DNA of 64,000 nucleotides from Runella salmonicolor (GTDB lineage: Bacteria; Bacteroidota; Bacteroidia; Cytophagales; Spirosomataceae), in the NCBI RefSeq assembly GCF_024158025.1, contig NZ_JAMZEL010000007.1, positions 255,582 through 319,581 of the forward strand, read 5' to 3'. Positions 1-8,297 of the stretch are shown here, in pieces. A program made the translations under genes and the position numbers. The stretch's first letter is position 1. The number at the start of each line of letters is the position of its first letter. The notes beneath the pieces were generated by a model that had not been told where the DNA came from, ran no database searches, and saw only the letters and a list, made by a program, of their open reading frames with translations.

Positions 1-205
1 GTGATTGCTTTAATTGTCGTGTTGTAAGCATCTAAAACACTCTTAGACGTAGTTTTAGGTTCTTTCAGAACGACAAGAATGAATTAAAGGCTGCAAAATT
101 AGGGTTTTAAAGTGGTTCGGCAAAGAAGGAACCATTTTGAAATCAAGGTTTTGGGTTTAACGAAATCTTCTTTTACATTTGAATAACCCTAACGTTTTAT
201 GGAAA
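1..205. other. Non-coding leader upstream of the response regulator
   Basis: No convincing coding frame is visible here. A short inverted repeat (TGGTTC at 113-118, GAACCA at 129-134) lies about 70 bases before the response-regulator start. The left part could be the promoter side of a gene outside the window. The dyad sites found in front of three other operons of this block are not recognisable here. Confidence 0.4.
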
Positions 206-853
206 ATGTCTATTCGAGTACTCATCACCGACGACCACCAGATTGTATTGGATAGTCTTTCGCTGCTTATTTCGACCATTTCTGATATGGAAGTGGTTGG
301 TACGCTCAACGATAGTCGCAAAGTAATGGGCTTTTTGGAGACCCACGAGGTAGATATTTTGGTGACTGATTTAAGTATGCCTTACCTTACTGGCGTGGCG
401 CTTACGTTACAGGTCAGGGATAAATTTCCCGATTTAAAAATTTTGATGTTAACTGTATCCGAAGATGCCGATAACATTCGTCAGGCATTTCAGGCGGGTA
501 TTTCGGGCTATGTCATGAAAAAGGCCAATCGGGCAGAGTTGGAAAAAGCGCTGACGACCGTTGCTCGCGGCGAAAAGTACTTTAGCGAAGCCGTCATGAA
601 AGAGTTGTTGAGCCCAGCAGCGGTGGCTTCTACCCCTTCGAACGAAGTGCCTGGCGAGCCAATTGCGGTTACGGCGCGCGAATTAGAAATCATTCGGCTC
701 ATTGCGCAAGAACTTTCCACCTCCGAAATCGCCGAACATCTTTTTATCAGTGTAGGCACGGTTGAAACCCACCGCCATAATATTCTTCGCAAATTGGGCG
801 TAAAAAATTCCATCGGAATCATTAAGTACGCCGTCAGGCATAAATTGGTTTAA
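206..853 (+). CDS. NarL/FixJ-type response regulator
   Basis: This is a two-domain transcriptional regulator of about 215 residues. The N-terminal receiver domain has the acidic pocket D9/D10, phospho-acceptor D55 (VTDLSMP) and the distal Lys in YVMKK. The C-terminal LuxR-type helix-turn-helix runs from VTARELEII to GTVETHRHNILRKLGV. I chose the ATG at 206; a TTG 27 bases upstream would add nine residues that do not belong to the receiver fold. The gene runs tail to tail with the two sensor kinases, its TAA overlapping the stop of the nearer kinase by 4 bp. It is the only response regulator in the window, so it is the probable partner of both kinases. It is also the best candidate to bind the dyad arrays at about 4782, 6795 and 10105 (inference). 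Confidence 0.93.
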   Translation: MSIRVLITDDHQIVLDSLSLLISTISDMEVVGTLNDSRKVMGFLETHEVDILVTDLSMPYLTGVALTLQVRDKFPDLKILMLTVSEDADNIRQAFQAGISGYVMKKANRAELEKALTTVARGEKYFSEAVMKELLSPAAVASTPSNEVPGEPIAVTARELEIIRLIAQELSTSEIAEHLFISVGTVETHRHNILRKLGVKNSIGIIKYAVRHKLV

Positions 854-2667
854 ACGGGAACTTCGATCGTAACTTTGGTGCCTGTCGTAGGCTTACTGTC
901 AATCAGCCAAGTTCCGTTCAACGCTTCTACGCGGGCACTGATATTGCGTAGGCCCACGCCCGTGGCTTTTTCAATGTTTGACATGCCCCTGCCGTCGTCG
1001 CTGACGGTCAGGCTTATTATTTCATCGTTTTGTGAAATACTTATCCAAACTTGTTGTGCTTGGGCGTGTTTGAGGACGTTATTGACCAATTCTAAGGCAA
1101 CGCTGTACAATTGATATTCAATTTTGGGATTAAGGCGTTCGGTTATTCCGTTGGCGACTAAATGAAAAACAGTCTTAGCATTGCCGTTGAGTTTTTCGGT
1201 CAATTTTTGCAATGCTGCTACTAACCCCTGTGTTTCGAGTTCGGTCGGAAGCAAATTATGCGAAATAAGCCGTACATCGGCATACACATCTTCGAGGGTT
1301 TGGAGAAGGCCCGCGTGGATTTTTTGGTCAGCTTCGGGATATTTTGAGGTATCAAGGGCTTCCAAACGCCAGCGTAATGCGGCTATTTTGGTGTTTAGAT
1401 TGTCGTGAAGTTCTGACGCAACTCGCTTTCTTTCAATTGTTTGTCCTTTCAAAAGTGCTTCTTCAATTTCGCGGTTTTTGGTTTTTAGTTGTTGATTCTT
1501 TGCCTTTAGCTTACGGTTTGACCAGAAAATAAAACCAGTCAACAATACACCTAAGACAGAAAGCCCGATTAGAAAATTTCGGGTTTGAATTAACTGTTCT
1601 TTTTCTAAATCGGTGATACGCAATCGCTGTTTTTCGGCTTCGTATTTAGTTTGAAGTTCGGCGTAGGCTTTCTGGACCGAAAATCGACCTAAACTGTCTT
1701 CGTGTGTTTTATGAAGTTCGTAGTATTTGAGGGCATTTTTGTAGTCGCCTATGTGCTTGTAAGTTTGATAAATGTAATTTTCGGCCCGCGATTCCATTTC
1801 TTTCCAACCTGATTTTTGGGCATATTCAAGACTAGCTTTGCGGTATTCGAGGGCTTTTTCGTACGATTTTTGTTGTTCATAAATGTCGGCTAAATCGGCG
1901 TAAGTCGCAAAAATGACGACACGGTTGTTGTACTGTTTGGCAATGCGTAAGGCGTTGTCGCGGTAGTCATTGGCTTTTTTTTCGTCACCTAGTTTCATGT
2001 ACACATTGGCCAGACAATGCGGATTATCGGCTTTTAGCGTTGGGCTGGTGGTGTAGGGAATGTTTTTTTCTACTTCTTTATAGTAAAACAGGGCTTTTTT
2101 GTAATTCCTGACACCAAATGAATCATAGTAATTATAGTCGCCCAGAAAATCGTAAATCCAGCACAGATTGTTTTTGTTTTTAGTGGCTTTGGCATAAGGT
2201 AGGGCTTCATTCAGCATCTCAAGGCATTTGTCTGTCAATCCATTATTGTTCAAAACAAAAGCGGCCAATACGTAAGCGTACGCCAGTTCAAACGAATCGC
2301 CTCCTGCTTTTTTGAGGAGTTGAATGGCGTTGGTGTAATGCTTGAGCGCTTCGGTATAATTTCCCTTTACGTCGTTTTGTTTTCCCAAAGCCCGTTCATG
2401 TAAACCTAAGCCTTTGGGCCAATTGGTTTTTTTTGTAAAACGCTGTAACGAATCCAAAAAAAACTGATTACGAGAATCGCCCATGTTAAGTGAGCGTTCG
2501 GTCAGTAAGCTCAAACTCAGAATAATGTTGGTATCGCGTTGGATAGAAGCCTTTTTTGTGGATAAGTCGTTTATGTGGTGGATAAGACTGTCTAGCAGCG
2601 GGTTTTGGGCCTGCATAAAACCCAAGGAAAAGGGAAAAAGAAGAAGGAAGCATACGGTTTTTTTCAT
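850..2667 (-). CDS. TPR-containing sensor histidine kinase (HisKA_3 family)
   Basis: The protein has 605 residues. It starts with a signal peptide (MKKTVCFLLLFPF...QAQ), followed by an exported stretch of tetratricopeptide repeats (about residues 80-330, for example KALEYRKASLEYAQ). One membrane span follows (FLIGLSVLGVLLTGFIF, about 365-382), then a coiled linker, a HisKA_3 dimerisation helix with phospho-acceptor H421 (ASELHDNLNTK) and a HATPase_c domain (NVLKHAQA, SDDGRGMS, GVGLRNI). This is the NarX-like class that pairs with LuxR-type response regulators. Its ATG overlaps the stop of the upstream paralogous kinase (ATGA), which points to translational coupling. The periplasmic TPRs suggest protein or peptide sensing, but no ligand can be named. 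Confidence 0.93.
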   Translation of the reverse strand: MKKTVCFLLLFPFSLGFMQAQNPLLDSLIHHINDLSTKKASIQRDTNIILSLSLLTERSLNMGDSRNQFFLDSLQRFTKKTNWPKGLGLHERALGKQNDVKGNYTEALKHYTNAIQLLKKAGGDSFELAYAYVLAAFVLNNNGLTDKCLEMLNEALPYAKATKNKNNLCWIYDFLGDYNYYDSFGVRNYKKALFYYKEVEKNIPYTTSPTLKADNPHCLANVYMKLGDEKKANDYRDNALRIAKQYNNRVVIFATYADLADIYEQQKSYEKALEYRKASLEYAQKSGWKEMESRAENYIYQTYKHIGDYKNALKYYELHKTHEDSLGRFSVQKAYAELQTKYEAEKQRLRITDLEKEQLIQTRNFLIGLSVLGVLLTGFIFWSNRKLKAKNQQLKTKNREIEEALLKGQTIERKRVASELHDNLNTKIAALRWRLEALDTSKYPEADQKIHAGLLQTLEDVYADVRLISHNLLPTELETQGLVAALQKLTEKLNGNAKTVFHLVANGITERLNPKIEYQLYSVALELVNNVLKHAQAQQVWISISQNDEIISLTVSDDGRGMSNIEKATGVGLRNISARVEALNGTWLIDSKPTTGTKVTIEVPV

Positions 2668-4709
2668 AATAGAATAGGTATTTCAACGCTCACTTTGGTG
2701 CCAGTTTCGGGCGAACTGTCAAGCGTTAACTTTCCAGCTAAAACATCCACTCTGTTTTGTAAATTTTGCATTCCCATTCCGTCCGATTGACTTTCGGTGG
2801 GCATTCCAACGCCGTTGTCGCTGACGGTCAGCGAGAGTTGGGTTTCGGTTTGGCTCAAACTTATCCACACTTCTGTGGCTTGGGCGTGTTTAAGTACGTT
2901 ATTGACCAATTCCAGTGCGATGTTGTAAAGCTCATGTTCTACCTGCGACGGAGGGCGCGTTTGGCCTGCATCGGCTACAAAATGAAATTCGGTTTTGGTG
3001 TTTACGTTCAGTTTTTCCACCAATTTTTGTAAAGCAGAGACCAGTCCGTGGGTTTCTAGTTCGGCTGGGAGCATATTGTGCGAAATTAGCCGAACATCAG
3101 CATAAACATCATTGGCCATGTCAATCAACCGACTGTGAATCTTTTGGTTAAAAGGGTTAAAGTCTTCGGCTTGCATGGCTTCCAAATGCCATCTGACGGC
3201 GGCAAGTTTGGTGTTGAGGTTGTCGTGAAGTTCGGAAGCCACTCGTTTGCGTTCAATTTTTTGTCCTTTGAAAAGCGCTTCCTCTATTTCTCTATTTTTG
3301 GTTTTGAGTTCTTCATTTTTGGTTTTTAACCTACGATTGGACCACAACACAAACACAAACCCTAATACTCCCAAAAGAGAAAGCCCAATAAGAATGTTGC
3401 GCGTTTGAGTAAGTTGCGTGTTTTCAAGGGTTTGAATGCGAAGTTTGTTGGCTTGCTGTTGTTTCTCAAATTCATAGGTCATCGAAGAAACGGTAATTTT
3501 CTGGAGCGCCTCGTTGTTGAGAATACTATCTGACTCGGCTTTATAGTTTTTAAAATGAAAAAGAGCCTTTTGAGATTGCCCCAATGACTCATAGGCTTGG
3601 GCCAGTTGACGGTGGTATTCGGCCATTTCCTTGCGCAGTGGTGGCTCCGAACCTGCCGCCCATTCCAGCCCAGTTTGTGCGTACGAAATCACTTTTTGGT
3701 ATTGTTTAAAAACCAAATAAATCTTGCCGAAATTGATTTGTGAAAGGTGATCCAAGGATTCGTTGGAGTCTATTTGGCTTTTGTATAAACTGTCGGCAGC
3801 ACGGGTGTATTTAAGTGCTTTTTCGTATTCTTTTAATTTAAAATACGCCCCGCCAATTCGTCCGTACGCTCTTGGCAACCACTGAGTTGCTTGCGAAACC
3901 TCGTGGATTTTGGCCGCGCGTTGATACGAATCCAGTGCTTCTTTGTATTTACCCTGATTTTCAAAAATCTCGGCGCGTTGGCTAAAAATGTACGCACGTA
4001 GGCGTTCGTCATTGAGTTTTTGGGCAATAACTTCGGCTTCTTTGAAGCAAGCCAAGGCGTTTTCGTAGCGGCCCATTTCGCGGTAAAAACTCCCTAAATT
4101 GGGAATGGTAGAGCGCAAGGCCATCAGGTCATTGGTTTCTTCCTGAAGTCTGCGCGCCTTGAGCATCAAGTCTATGGCGGCGGCGTATTTACCGTCGCTG
4201 ATGAGCAAAATAGCCATTTCGGCATACACGGTACCTTGCCAGACTTTATCATTGGTTTCAATAAATAATCGTAAGGCCTGGTTAAGCAGTTGGTTCACCT
4301 GTGGTTGTTTCTCGAAAAAACTCTCATACAGTTGGGCCCGACGAAAATACACTTGCCCTTCCAATGATTTATCAGGAAGAGATTTTGCAATTTTTAAGGT
4401 AGCGTCGAGGTGGGCGTAAGCGGTGTTTAGGTCGGTAAGGTATTCATTTTCAATTCGAACCAATTGTAACCTTGCTTTGGCTTCGCCGCGTAAATGATGA
4501 AGTTTTTGCGCTAGTAGCACTGATTGATTACAGTACATCTTTCCCAATGAATCGTTTCCCTGAAGCCAAAAAGCCCGTCCTAGGTCGTACAAAACGTTTA
4601 CTTTATGGGTATCCGCCGCTGTTTTTGCCAATACCCTTAGCAGGGAATCGGTTTTTTGGGCGTGAGCCGAAAAGCAAAGACAGCAAAAGCAAAACAAACA
4701 TTTCTTCAT
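2664..4709 (-). CDS. Second TPR-containing sensor histidine kinase, paralogue of the downstream one
   Basis: The protein has 681 residues with the same architecture as its neighbour: signal peptide (MKKCLFCFCCLCFSAHA), TPR repeats (about 90-420), one TM helix (ILIGLSLLGVLGFVFVL), HisKA_3 with H495 in ASELHDNLNTK, and HATPase_c (NVLKHAQA, SDNGVGMP). I start it at the ATG at 4709, which is preceded by GGAAG and opens a signal peptide. A frame reaching back to 4892 has no sensible N-terminus. The two kinases are close in sequence in their cytoplasmic halves and diverge in the TPR sensors, as expected of a duplication that feeds one regulator with two inputs. A dyad site and a TTTG-N21-TAcgTTTT promoter-like arrangement lie upstream on this strand. 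Confidence 0.92.
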   Translation of the reverse strand: MKKCLFCFCCLCFSAHAQKTDSLLRVLAKTAADTHKVNVLYDLGRAFWLQGNDSLGKMYCNQSVLLAQKLHHLRGEAKARLQLVRIENEYLTDLNTAYAHLDATLKIAKSLPDKSLEGQVYFRRAQLYESFFEKQPQVNQLLNQALRLFIETNDKVWQGTVYAEMAILLISDGKYAAAIDLMLKARRLQEETNDLMALRSTIPNLGSFYREMGRYENALACFKEAEVIAQKLNDERLRAYIFSQRAEIFENQGKYKEALDSYQRAAKIHEVSQATQWLPRAYGRIGGAYFKLKEYEKALKYTRAADSLYKSQIDSNESLDHLSQINFGKIYLVFKQYQKVISYAQTGLEWAAGSEPPLRKEMAEYHRQLAQAYESLGQSQKALFHFKNYKAESDSILNNEALQKITVSSMTYEFEKQQQANKLRIQTLENTQLTQTRNILIGLSLLGVLGFVFVLWSNRRLKTKNEELKTKNREIEEALFKGQKIERKRVASELHDNLNTKLAAVRWHLEAMQAEDFNPFNQKIHSRLIDMANDVYADVRLISHNMLPAELETHGLVSALQKLVEKLNVNTKTEFHFVADAGQTRPPSQVEHELYNIALELVNNVLKHAQATEVWISLSQTETQLSLTVSDNGVGMPTESQSDGMGMQNLQNRVDVLAGKLTLDSSPETGTKVSVEIPILL

Positions 4710-4775
4710 CGACTTCCATTGATTGTAGAATAGGGAAAATAAGTACAAAACGTAATCATTTCCAAGCCGATAGCC

Positions 4776-4811
4776 CAAATATATAGGTTTTCCTATAGCT
4801 AAAATACAGGT
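4776..4811. promoter_or_regulatory. Candidate operator array in front of the kinase operon
   Basis: A 6-4-6 inverted repeat TATAGG-TTTT-CCTATA (4782-4797) is followed 23 bases on by TACAGGT (4805-4811). On the minus strand the array abuts a TTTG (4779-4776) placed like a Bacteroidota -33 box for the kinase operon. Closely related arrays lie at 6795-6862 and 10105-10170. That it is a binding site is inferred from recurrence and position. Confidence 0.55.
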
Positions 4812-4978
4812 AATTATGGATGTTTCAGTGCTGAGTTGTGGCGGCGGGATTCCTGAATGAAAAAAGAAATACAAAAGGTTGATACCATGCATTTCAGTTG
4901 GGTAAATTTGCTTAAATACAGCATTTATCTGATATTTGATAACAACTTGATGCCCAAAGTAAAACTCCGCCTAAACTA

Positions 4979-6052
4979 ATGTTTTTCGCAAAAAAAAACG
5001 TTCTTTTTCAACACTGTCAACCTACGGTCTTGGCCTTAGGGCTTGGGCATGGTTTTTCGGATGCGGCGGCGGGATATTTGATGGGAGGCTTGGCGCATCG
5101 GGCCAATTTTGGGGAGCTTGCAGGAGTAGTGATGCTCTACAATATATTGGCTTTTGGCGGTCAACTTCCCGCTGGTATATGGCTGGACCGAATCGGTAAG
5201 TTTCGGGCTGCTTCGGTGATTTCATTGGTGGTCATGATTGCTGCACTTTTTTTTTCAACGACAAATGTTTGGTTTTTTACGGCGTTGGCGGGCATTAGTT
5301 CGGCTTTTTTTCACGTGGCTGGTGGCGGTACAACGTTGATGAGTTTTCCCCAAAAGTCGGTTTTTGTGGGTATGTTTTCGGCATTTGGGGTTTTGGGGTT
5401 GGCCTTGGGCGGATGGGCGGCGGCTCTGCACTGGCAGTGGGTTATGTATTTTCTGATGGCAGGATTAGCCTTAATAATGTTTTTTTTGAGTTGGGCAAAA
5501 TTCCCGGACGCTCAAAAAAATGACACTCACTGGAAAGAACAACCGCTGCTCGATACGCACGATTATCTCATGATTTTGTTGCTGGCGGCCATTGCTATGC
5601 GGTCGGCGGTCTGGAATTTTGTTCAGTTGGTGTATACGCATCAATACGAATGGCTGTTTTATACCGCCTTGGCCGCCATGATTGGAAAACTCGCGGGAGG
5701 CTGGTTGGCCGACCGCATTGGAGCGAGATTGTATACCCTGACGGCCTTGGCGATTGCAGTGCCTGCGTTGTCGTGGGGGTATCGGAAGTTGTTCTGGTTA
5801 ATGCTCGGAACAGGTTTGTTACAGTCGGTTACACCCGTGAGCGTGACGGCATTGCAACGGATTTTTCCAAAATTACCCGCTACCATCAGCGGGGCAACGT
5901 TTGGTTTGGCTATTGCCTTGGGGGGAGTGGTACCTTATTCTTCGATGCTGTCAGAGATTTATTTTTTACCTCAATTAATTTTGTTAGGCCTGTGCGCTTG
6001 GGGATTATATTTCTACGCGTTCAAACTTCATAAAACCCTTTACAATTCATGA
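4979..6052 (+). CDS. Major-facilitator-like membrane transporter
   Basis: This is a 357-residue, strongly hydrophobic protein with about ten to twelve predicted membrane helices. It carries MFS-like signatures: GIWLDRIGKFRAA after the second hydrophobic stretch, and GKLAGGWLADRIGAR in the second half, which resembles the loop 2-3 GxxxDRxGxR motif repeated in each MFS half. It is shorter than typical 400-residue MFS carriers. The substrate cannot be deduced. It starts at the ATG at 4979, divergent from the kinase operon, and its stop overlaps the next small gene by 4 bp (ATGA), so the two are probably co-transcribed. Confidence 0.75.
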   Translation: MFFAKKNVLFQHCQPTVLALGLGHGFSDAAAGYLMGGLAHRANFGELAGVVMLYNILAFGGQLPAGIWLDRIGKFRAASVISLVVMIAALFFSTTNVWFFTALAGISSAFFHVAGGGTTLMSFPQKSVFVGMFSAFGVLGLALGGWAAALHWQWVMYFLMAGLALIMFFLSWAKFPDAQKNDTHWKEQPLLDTHDYLMILLLAAIAMRSAVWNFVQLVYTHQYEWLFYTALAAMIGKLAGGWLADRIGARLYTLTALAIAVPALSWGYRKLFWLMLGTGLLQSVTPVSVTALQRIFPKLPATISGATFGLAIALGGVVPYSSMLSEIYFLPQLILLGLCAWGLYFYAFKLHKTLYNS

Positions 6053-6234
6053 AAAAGTTATTTTTTCTGGTTGCGCAATTTATGGTATCGTCGGTTTGGG
6101 CTGATGAGGTTGGAAATTATAATCAATCGAGCCAATCCAGTGATAGTAGTATAGAATTGTTGTTAGTGGCAGGAGTGGTGGCCATCGCTGCGTTATTTTA
6201 TATCCGCTATCGTCGCGCTCGAAACAAGCCTTGA
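6049..6234 (+). CDS. Tiny secreted/anchored protein with C-terminal TM and basic tail (copy 1)
   Basis: The 61-residue protein has a signal peptide (MKKLFFLVAQFMVSSVWA), a short Ser/Gln-rich spacer, one hydrophobic helix (IELLLVAGVVAIAALFYI) and a basic end (RYRRARNKP). It overlaps the preceding transporter by 4 bp. A second protein of the same layout follows at 6296, with the near-identical tail RYRRARQKH. The tripartite C-terminus (spacer, helix, Arg cluster) resembles processed sorting signals of the PEP-CTERM kind in outline, but no PEP motif is present here. Function unknown. Confidence 0.7.
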   Translation: MKKLFFLVAQFMVSSVWADEVGNYNQSSQSSDSSIELLLVAGVVAIAALFYIRYRRARNKP

Positions 6235-6295
6235 TTGTTGGAGTCTATATGCTTTTAATGTGTTGGTTATTAAATATTTATCTTGAATATCCTCT

Positions 6296-6475
6296 ATGAA
6301 AAAGCTTACTTTATTTCTTTTTTTAATGGTTGCTTCTAGCGTTGCTTTTGCAGACCTTGTGGAAGTACCGACCAGCTCGCCAGCGCCAGTTTCTGATGTA
6401 TTATTACTGGTTGGTGTTTTGTCTATTGCCGTGTTGCTGTTTGTGCGGTATCGCCGAGCCCGCCAAAAGCATTAA
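6296..6475 (+). CDS. Tiny secreted/anchored protein (copy 2, paralogue of 6049-6234)
   Basis: The 59-residue protein begins with a signal peptide MKKLTLFLFLMVASSVAFA. A Pro/Ser spacer (PTSSPAPVS), a hydrophobic helix (VLLLVGVLSIAVLLFV) and the tail RYRRARQKH follow. It shares the layout and the RYRRAR tail with the gene just upstream, so it looks like a tandem duplication. It lies in a different frame from, and is masked by, a longer spurious frame that starts at 6330. The next gene begins one base after its stop. Function unknown. Confidence 0.7.
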   Translation: MKKLTLFLFLMVASSVAFADLVEVPTSSPAPVSDVLLLVGVLSIAVLLFVRYRRARQKH

Positions 6476-6476
6476 T

Positions 6477-6782
6477 ATGTGGATTCATCTTCTCAAAACG
6501 TGGCTGATTGAGATTCCCATCCTCTGGCTGTTTTTGCGACGTACCGACCGCCTGACGACTATTGTTGGGCTGGGTGCGCTAATCAACGTATCTACTTGGA
6601 CGTTTCTTGTCTACTATTATTATCAATTCGGGGGTAATATTTATTTTTTAGAGCTACTCGTTGCACTCATGGAGGGCCTGTGGATAAGGGCTTTATGGAA
6701 AGTGAGCTGGTCAAAAAGCTTCCTCATTGGACTAGTTGCCAACGCGGTGAGTTTTGGGCTTGGCTGGTCGGGAATGATTTAA
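6477..6782 (+). CDS. Small multi-spanning membrane protein
   Basis: The 101-residue hydrophobic protein has three to four predicted helices (WLIEIPILWLFL, TIVGLGALINVSTWTFLVYYYY, FLELLVALMEGLWI, FLIGLVANAVSFGLGW). I start it at the ATG at 6477 (MWIHLLKTW), one base after the stop of the tiny protein. Upstream codons of the same frame overlap that gene and are unlikely to be used. It forms a probable operon with the transporter and the two tiny proteins. I do not recognise the family. A role in handling the two tiny neighbours is possible but is only a guess from position. Confidence 0.65.
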   Translation: MWIHLLKTWLIEIPILWLFLRRTDRLTTIVGLGALINVSTWTFLVYYYYQFGGNIYFLELLVALMEGLWIRALWKVSWSKSFLIGLVANAVSFGLGWSGMI

Positions 6783-6794
6783 TTTTTGCTTCTC

Positions 6795-6889
6795 TATAGG
6801 AAAACCTGTACGTTCTAAATGTATGTTTTCCTGTATTCTAAATGTAGGTGATTCCGGATTTACGGGTATTGGGTTTTGAAAGAACTTTG
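6795..6889 (+). promoter_or_regulatory. Promoter with three-site operator array (two-TM/ABC operon)
   Basis: Three related sites are spaced about two helical turns apart: TATAGG-AAAA-CCTGTA (6795-6810), TGTATG-TTTT-CCTGTA (6820-6835) and TGTAGGTGATTCCGGATTTA (6843-6862). The last runs into a TTTA at the -33 position, 19 bases before GAACTTTG (6882-6889), a good -7 element. From the third site to the -7 element the layout is identical in length to the one at 10151-10197. It looks like an activator array touching the promoter. Confidence 0.6.
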
Positions 6890-6925
6890 TATCGTTCAAT
6901 CATAACGATAAAATTGCTTTCACTC

Positions 6926-8245
6926 ATGGAATCCAACGCTGCGCCAATAGAGCATTCTAAGCCTCAAATTCATTCAACTAATGCCCATGATGAGGGCTTT
7001 TTTGCGGTTTTGTTTGATATTACCAAAAAACACACGCTGCTTTTTACATTCTTCTTTCTAATTCCTTTCATCGTATTGCTCATTTCTTTGGGCTTAAAGT
7101 GGTATTATATTTTTTACGATACGATGCATTATTTGTCTGATTTTCAATCTGTCAACGGTAATTGGACTGACCCGCAAAATTATTTCAGCCCGGGTATTGA
7201 TAAGTACATTCGTGAGTTGGACATCGCTGGTTTGGTGGGTGGAATTGTCGGGATTTTTATTGGGTTGTTTTTGACGGTTACTACCGAGAAAATAAATCGG
7301 CAAAAAGAACGCCTCAATCAACAAGAAATGGACCACATTAAAACCCAAACCGGGTTGTTGGTCCAGGCGACCAAGTCGCTGAACGGCATCATGATGGAAG
7401 TGAGCGGCAAGGTCAACGAGAAAGTGCAGCTCATGGAAGGTACCAAAGATGTGTTGGAAGGTATTGATAAAGTAATAGAGCTTTCAAAAATGCAGGGAAA
7501 TAGCCTATTGGTGCTGTCTAATACGGCCAAAATTGAGGCGATTTCCCCTTTTCGGATGGACTTGGTGGCCAAACATGCCGATTTAAAACCCCACGAACTG
7601 CGTCACGCTACCCAATTTGACTACGCCCGACGCGCCGAAGCGCTATTGCGAGATTGTACCGATGTTGAAAATAAACTCAAAGAAACGGCCATTTATCTGC
7701 AAAAAATCGGCAGCGGTGCCCGCGTAGAATTTGTAACACTCAATGATCAAAACGAAGGTTCAAGCCACGCTTTTCTAAAATATTTAGGCAAAATATTCAA
7801 CGAACATGTGTCGGTCGAAACCTACCGAAGCGGTAGCAATTCGGCGCTGGCCGTTAATGAAACCGTACCCCACCACAACCGTTTTATGATTGCCATGAAC
7901 GGACAAGACGAAACGGATGCACAGTCGCTTTTGATTCGCCAACTCTACAACCAACATTCGCAGGCCATGCGCGAAATGCTGGACTTGGGAGTCCGCGTTA
8001 CCAAAGTCAACAAAACATTACCCATTCAATTGTTCATAAGCACTCCCCGTGAAAACACCCCTGGTATTCAGAAAACCTTGTGTGTGTGTATTTTAGGGAG
8101 CGGCTCCAACTCCAGCGGCCGCCCTTCCAAATTGACCGCATTCCTCACCGACGACCCGCACATTGTGTCTTCTATGGTTGAGCTATTTTATGATTACGAA
8201 TCAGACGCCACGCTCAACACCCGTGAGTTTATGCAGAAATTGTAA
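6926..8245 (+). CDS. Two-TM membrane protein of unknown function
   Basis: The protein has about 439 residues and starts at the ATG at 6926. A GTG at 6848 in the same frame lies inside the promoter array and is rejected. An N-terminal cytoplasmic stretch is followed by helix FFFLIPFIVLLISLGL, an external loop of about 60 residues, a second helix (GLVGGIVGIFIGLFLTV), then a coiled-coil region rich in Lys/Glu/Gln and a C-terminal globular domain with PHHNRFMIAMNGQ and a Cys-containing strand. I do not recognise a named family. It is followed 52 bases later by an ABC exporter gene, probably in the same transcript, and its promoter matches that of the FHA operon. Confidence 0.75.
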   Translation: MESNAAPIEHSKPQIHSTNAHDEGFFAVLFDITKKHTLLFTFFFLIPFIVLLISLGLKWYYIFYDTMHYLSDFQSVNGNWTDPQNYFSPGIDKYIRELDIAGLVGGIVGIFIGLFLTVTTEKINRQKERLNQQEMDHIKTQTGLLVQATKSLNGIMMEVSGKVNEKVQLMEGTKDVLEGIDKVIELSKMQGNSLLVLSNTAKIEAISPFRMDLVAKHADLKPHELRHATQFDYARRAEALLRDCTDVENKLKETAIYLQKIGSGARVEFVTLNDQNEGSSHAFLKYLGKIFNEHVSVETYRSGSNSALAVNETVPHHNRFMIAMNGQDETDAQSLLIRQLYNQHSQAMREMLDLGVRVTKVNKTLPIQLFISTPRENTPGIQKTLCVCILGSGSNSSGRPSKLTAFLTDDPHIVSSMVELFYDYESDATLNTREFMQKL

Positions 8246-8297
8246 AATTAGTACGGGGCCGCTCGTCTTATCTCCTCACTTCTCACCCCTAAAGTTC

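Noticed and set aside
4805..4860. Second promoter reading rightwards from the array at 4782 to the MFS gene
   Set aside because: No TAnnTTTG-like -7 box lies at the right distance on the plus strand, whereas the minus strand has a fitting arrangement.
6330..6476. N-terminal extension of the small membrane protein
   Set aside because: These codons overlap, in another frame, the second tiny secreted protein, which has a clear signal peptide and a paralogue.
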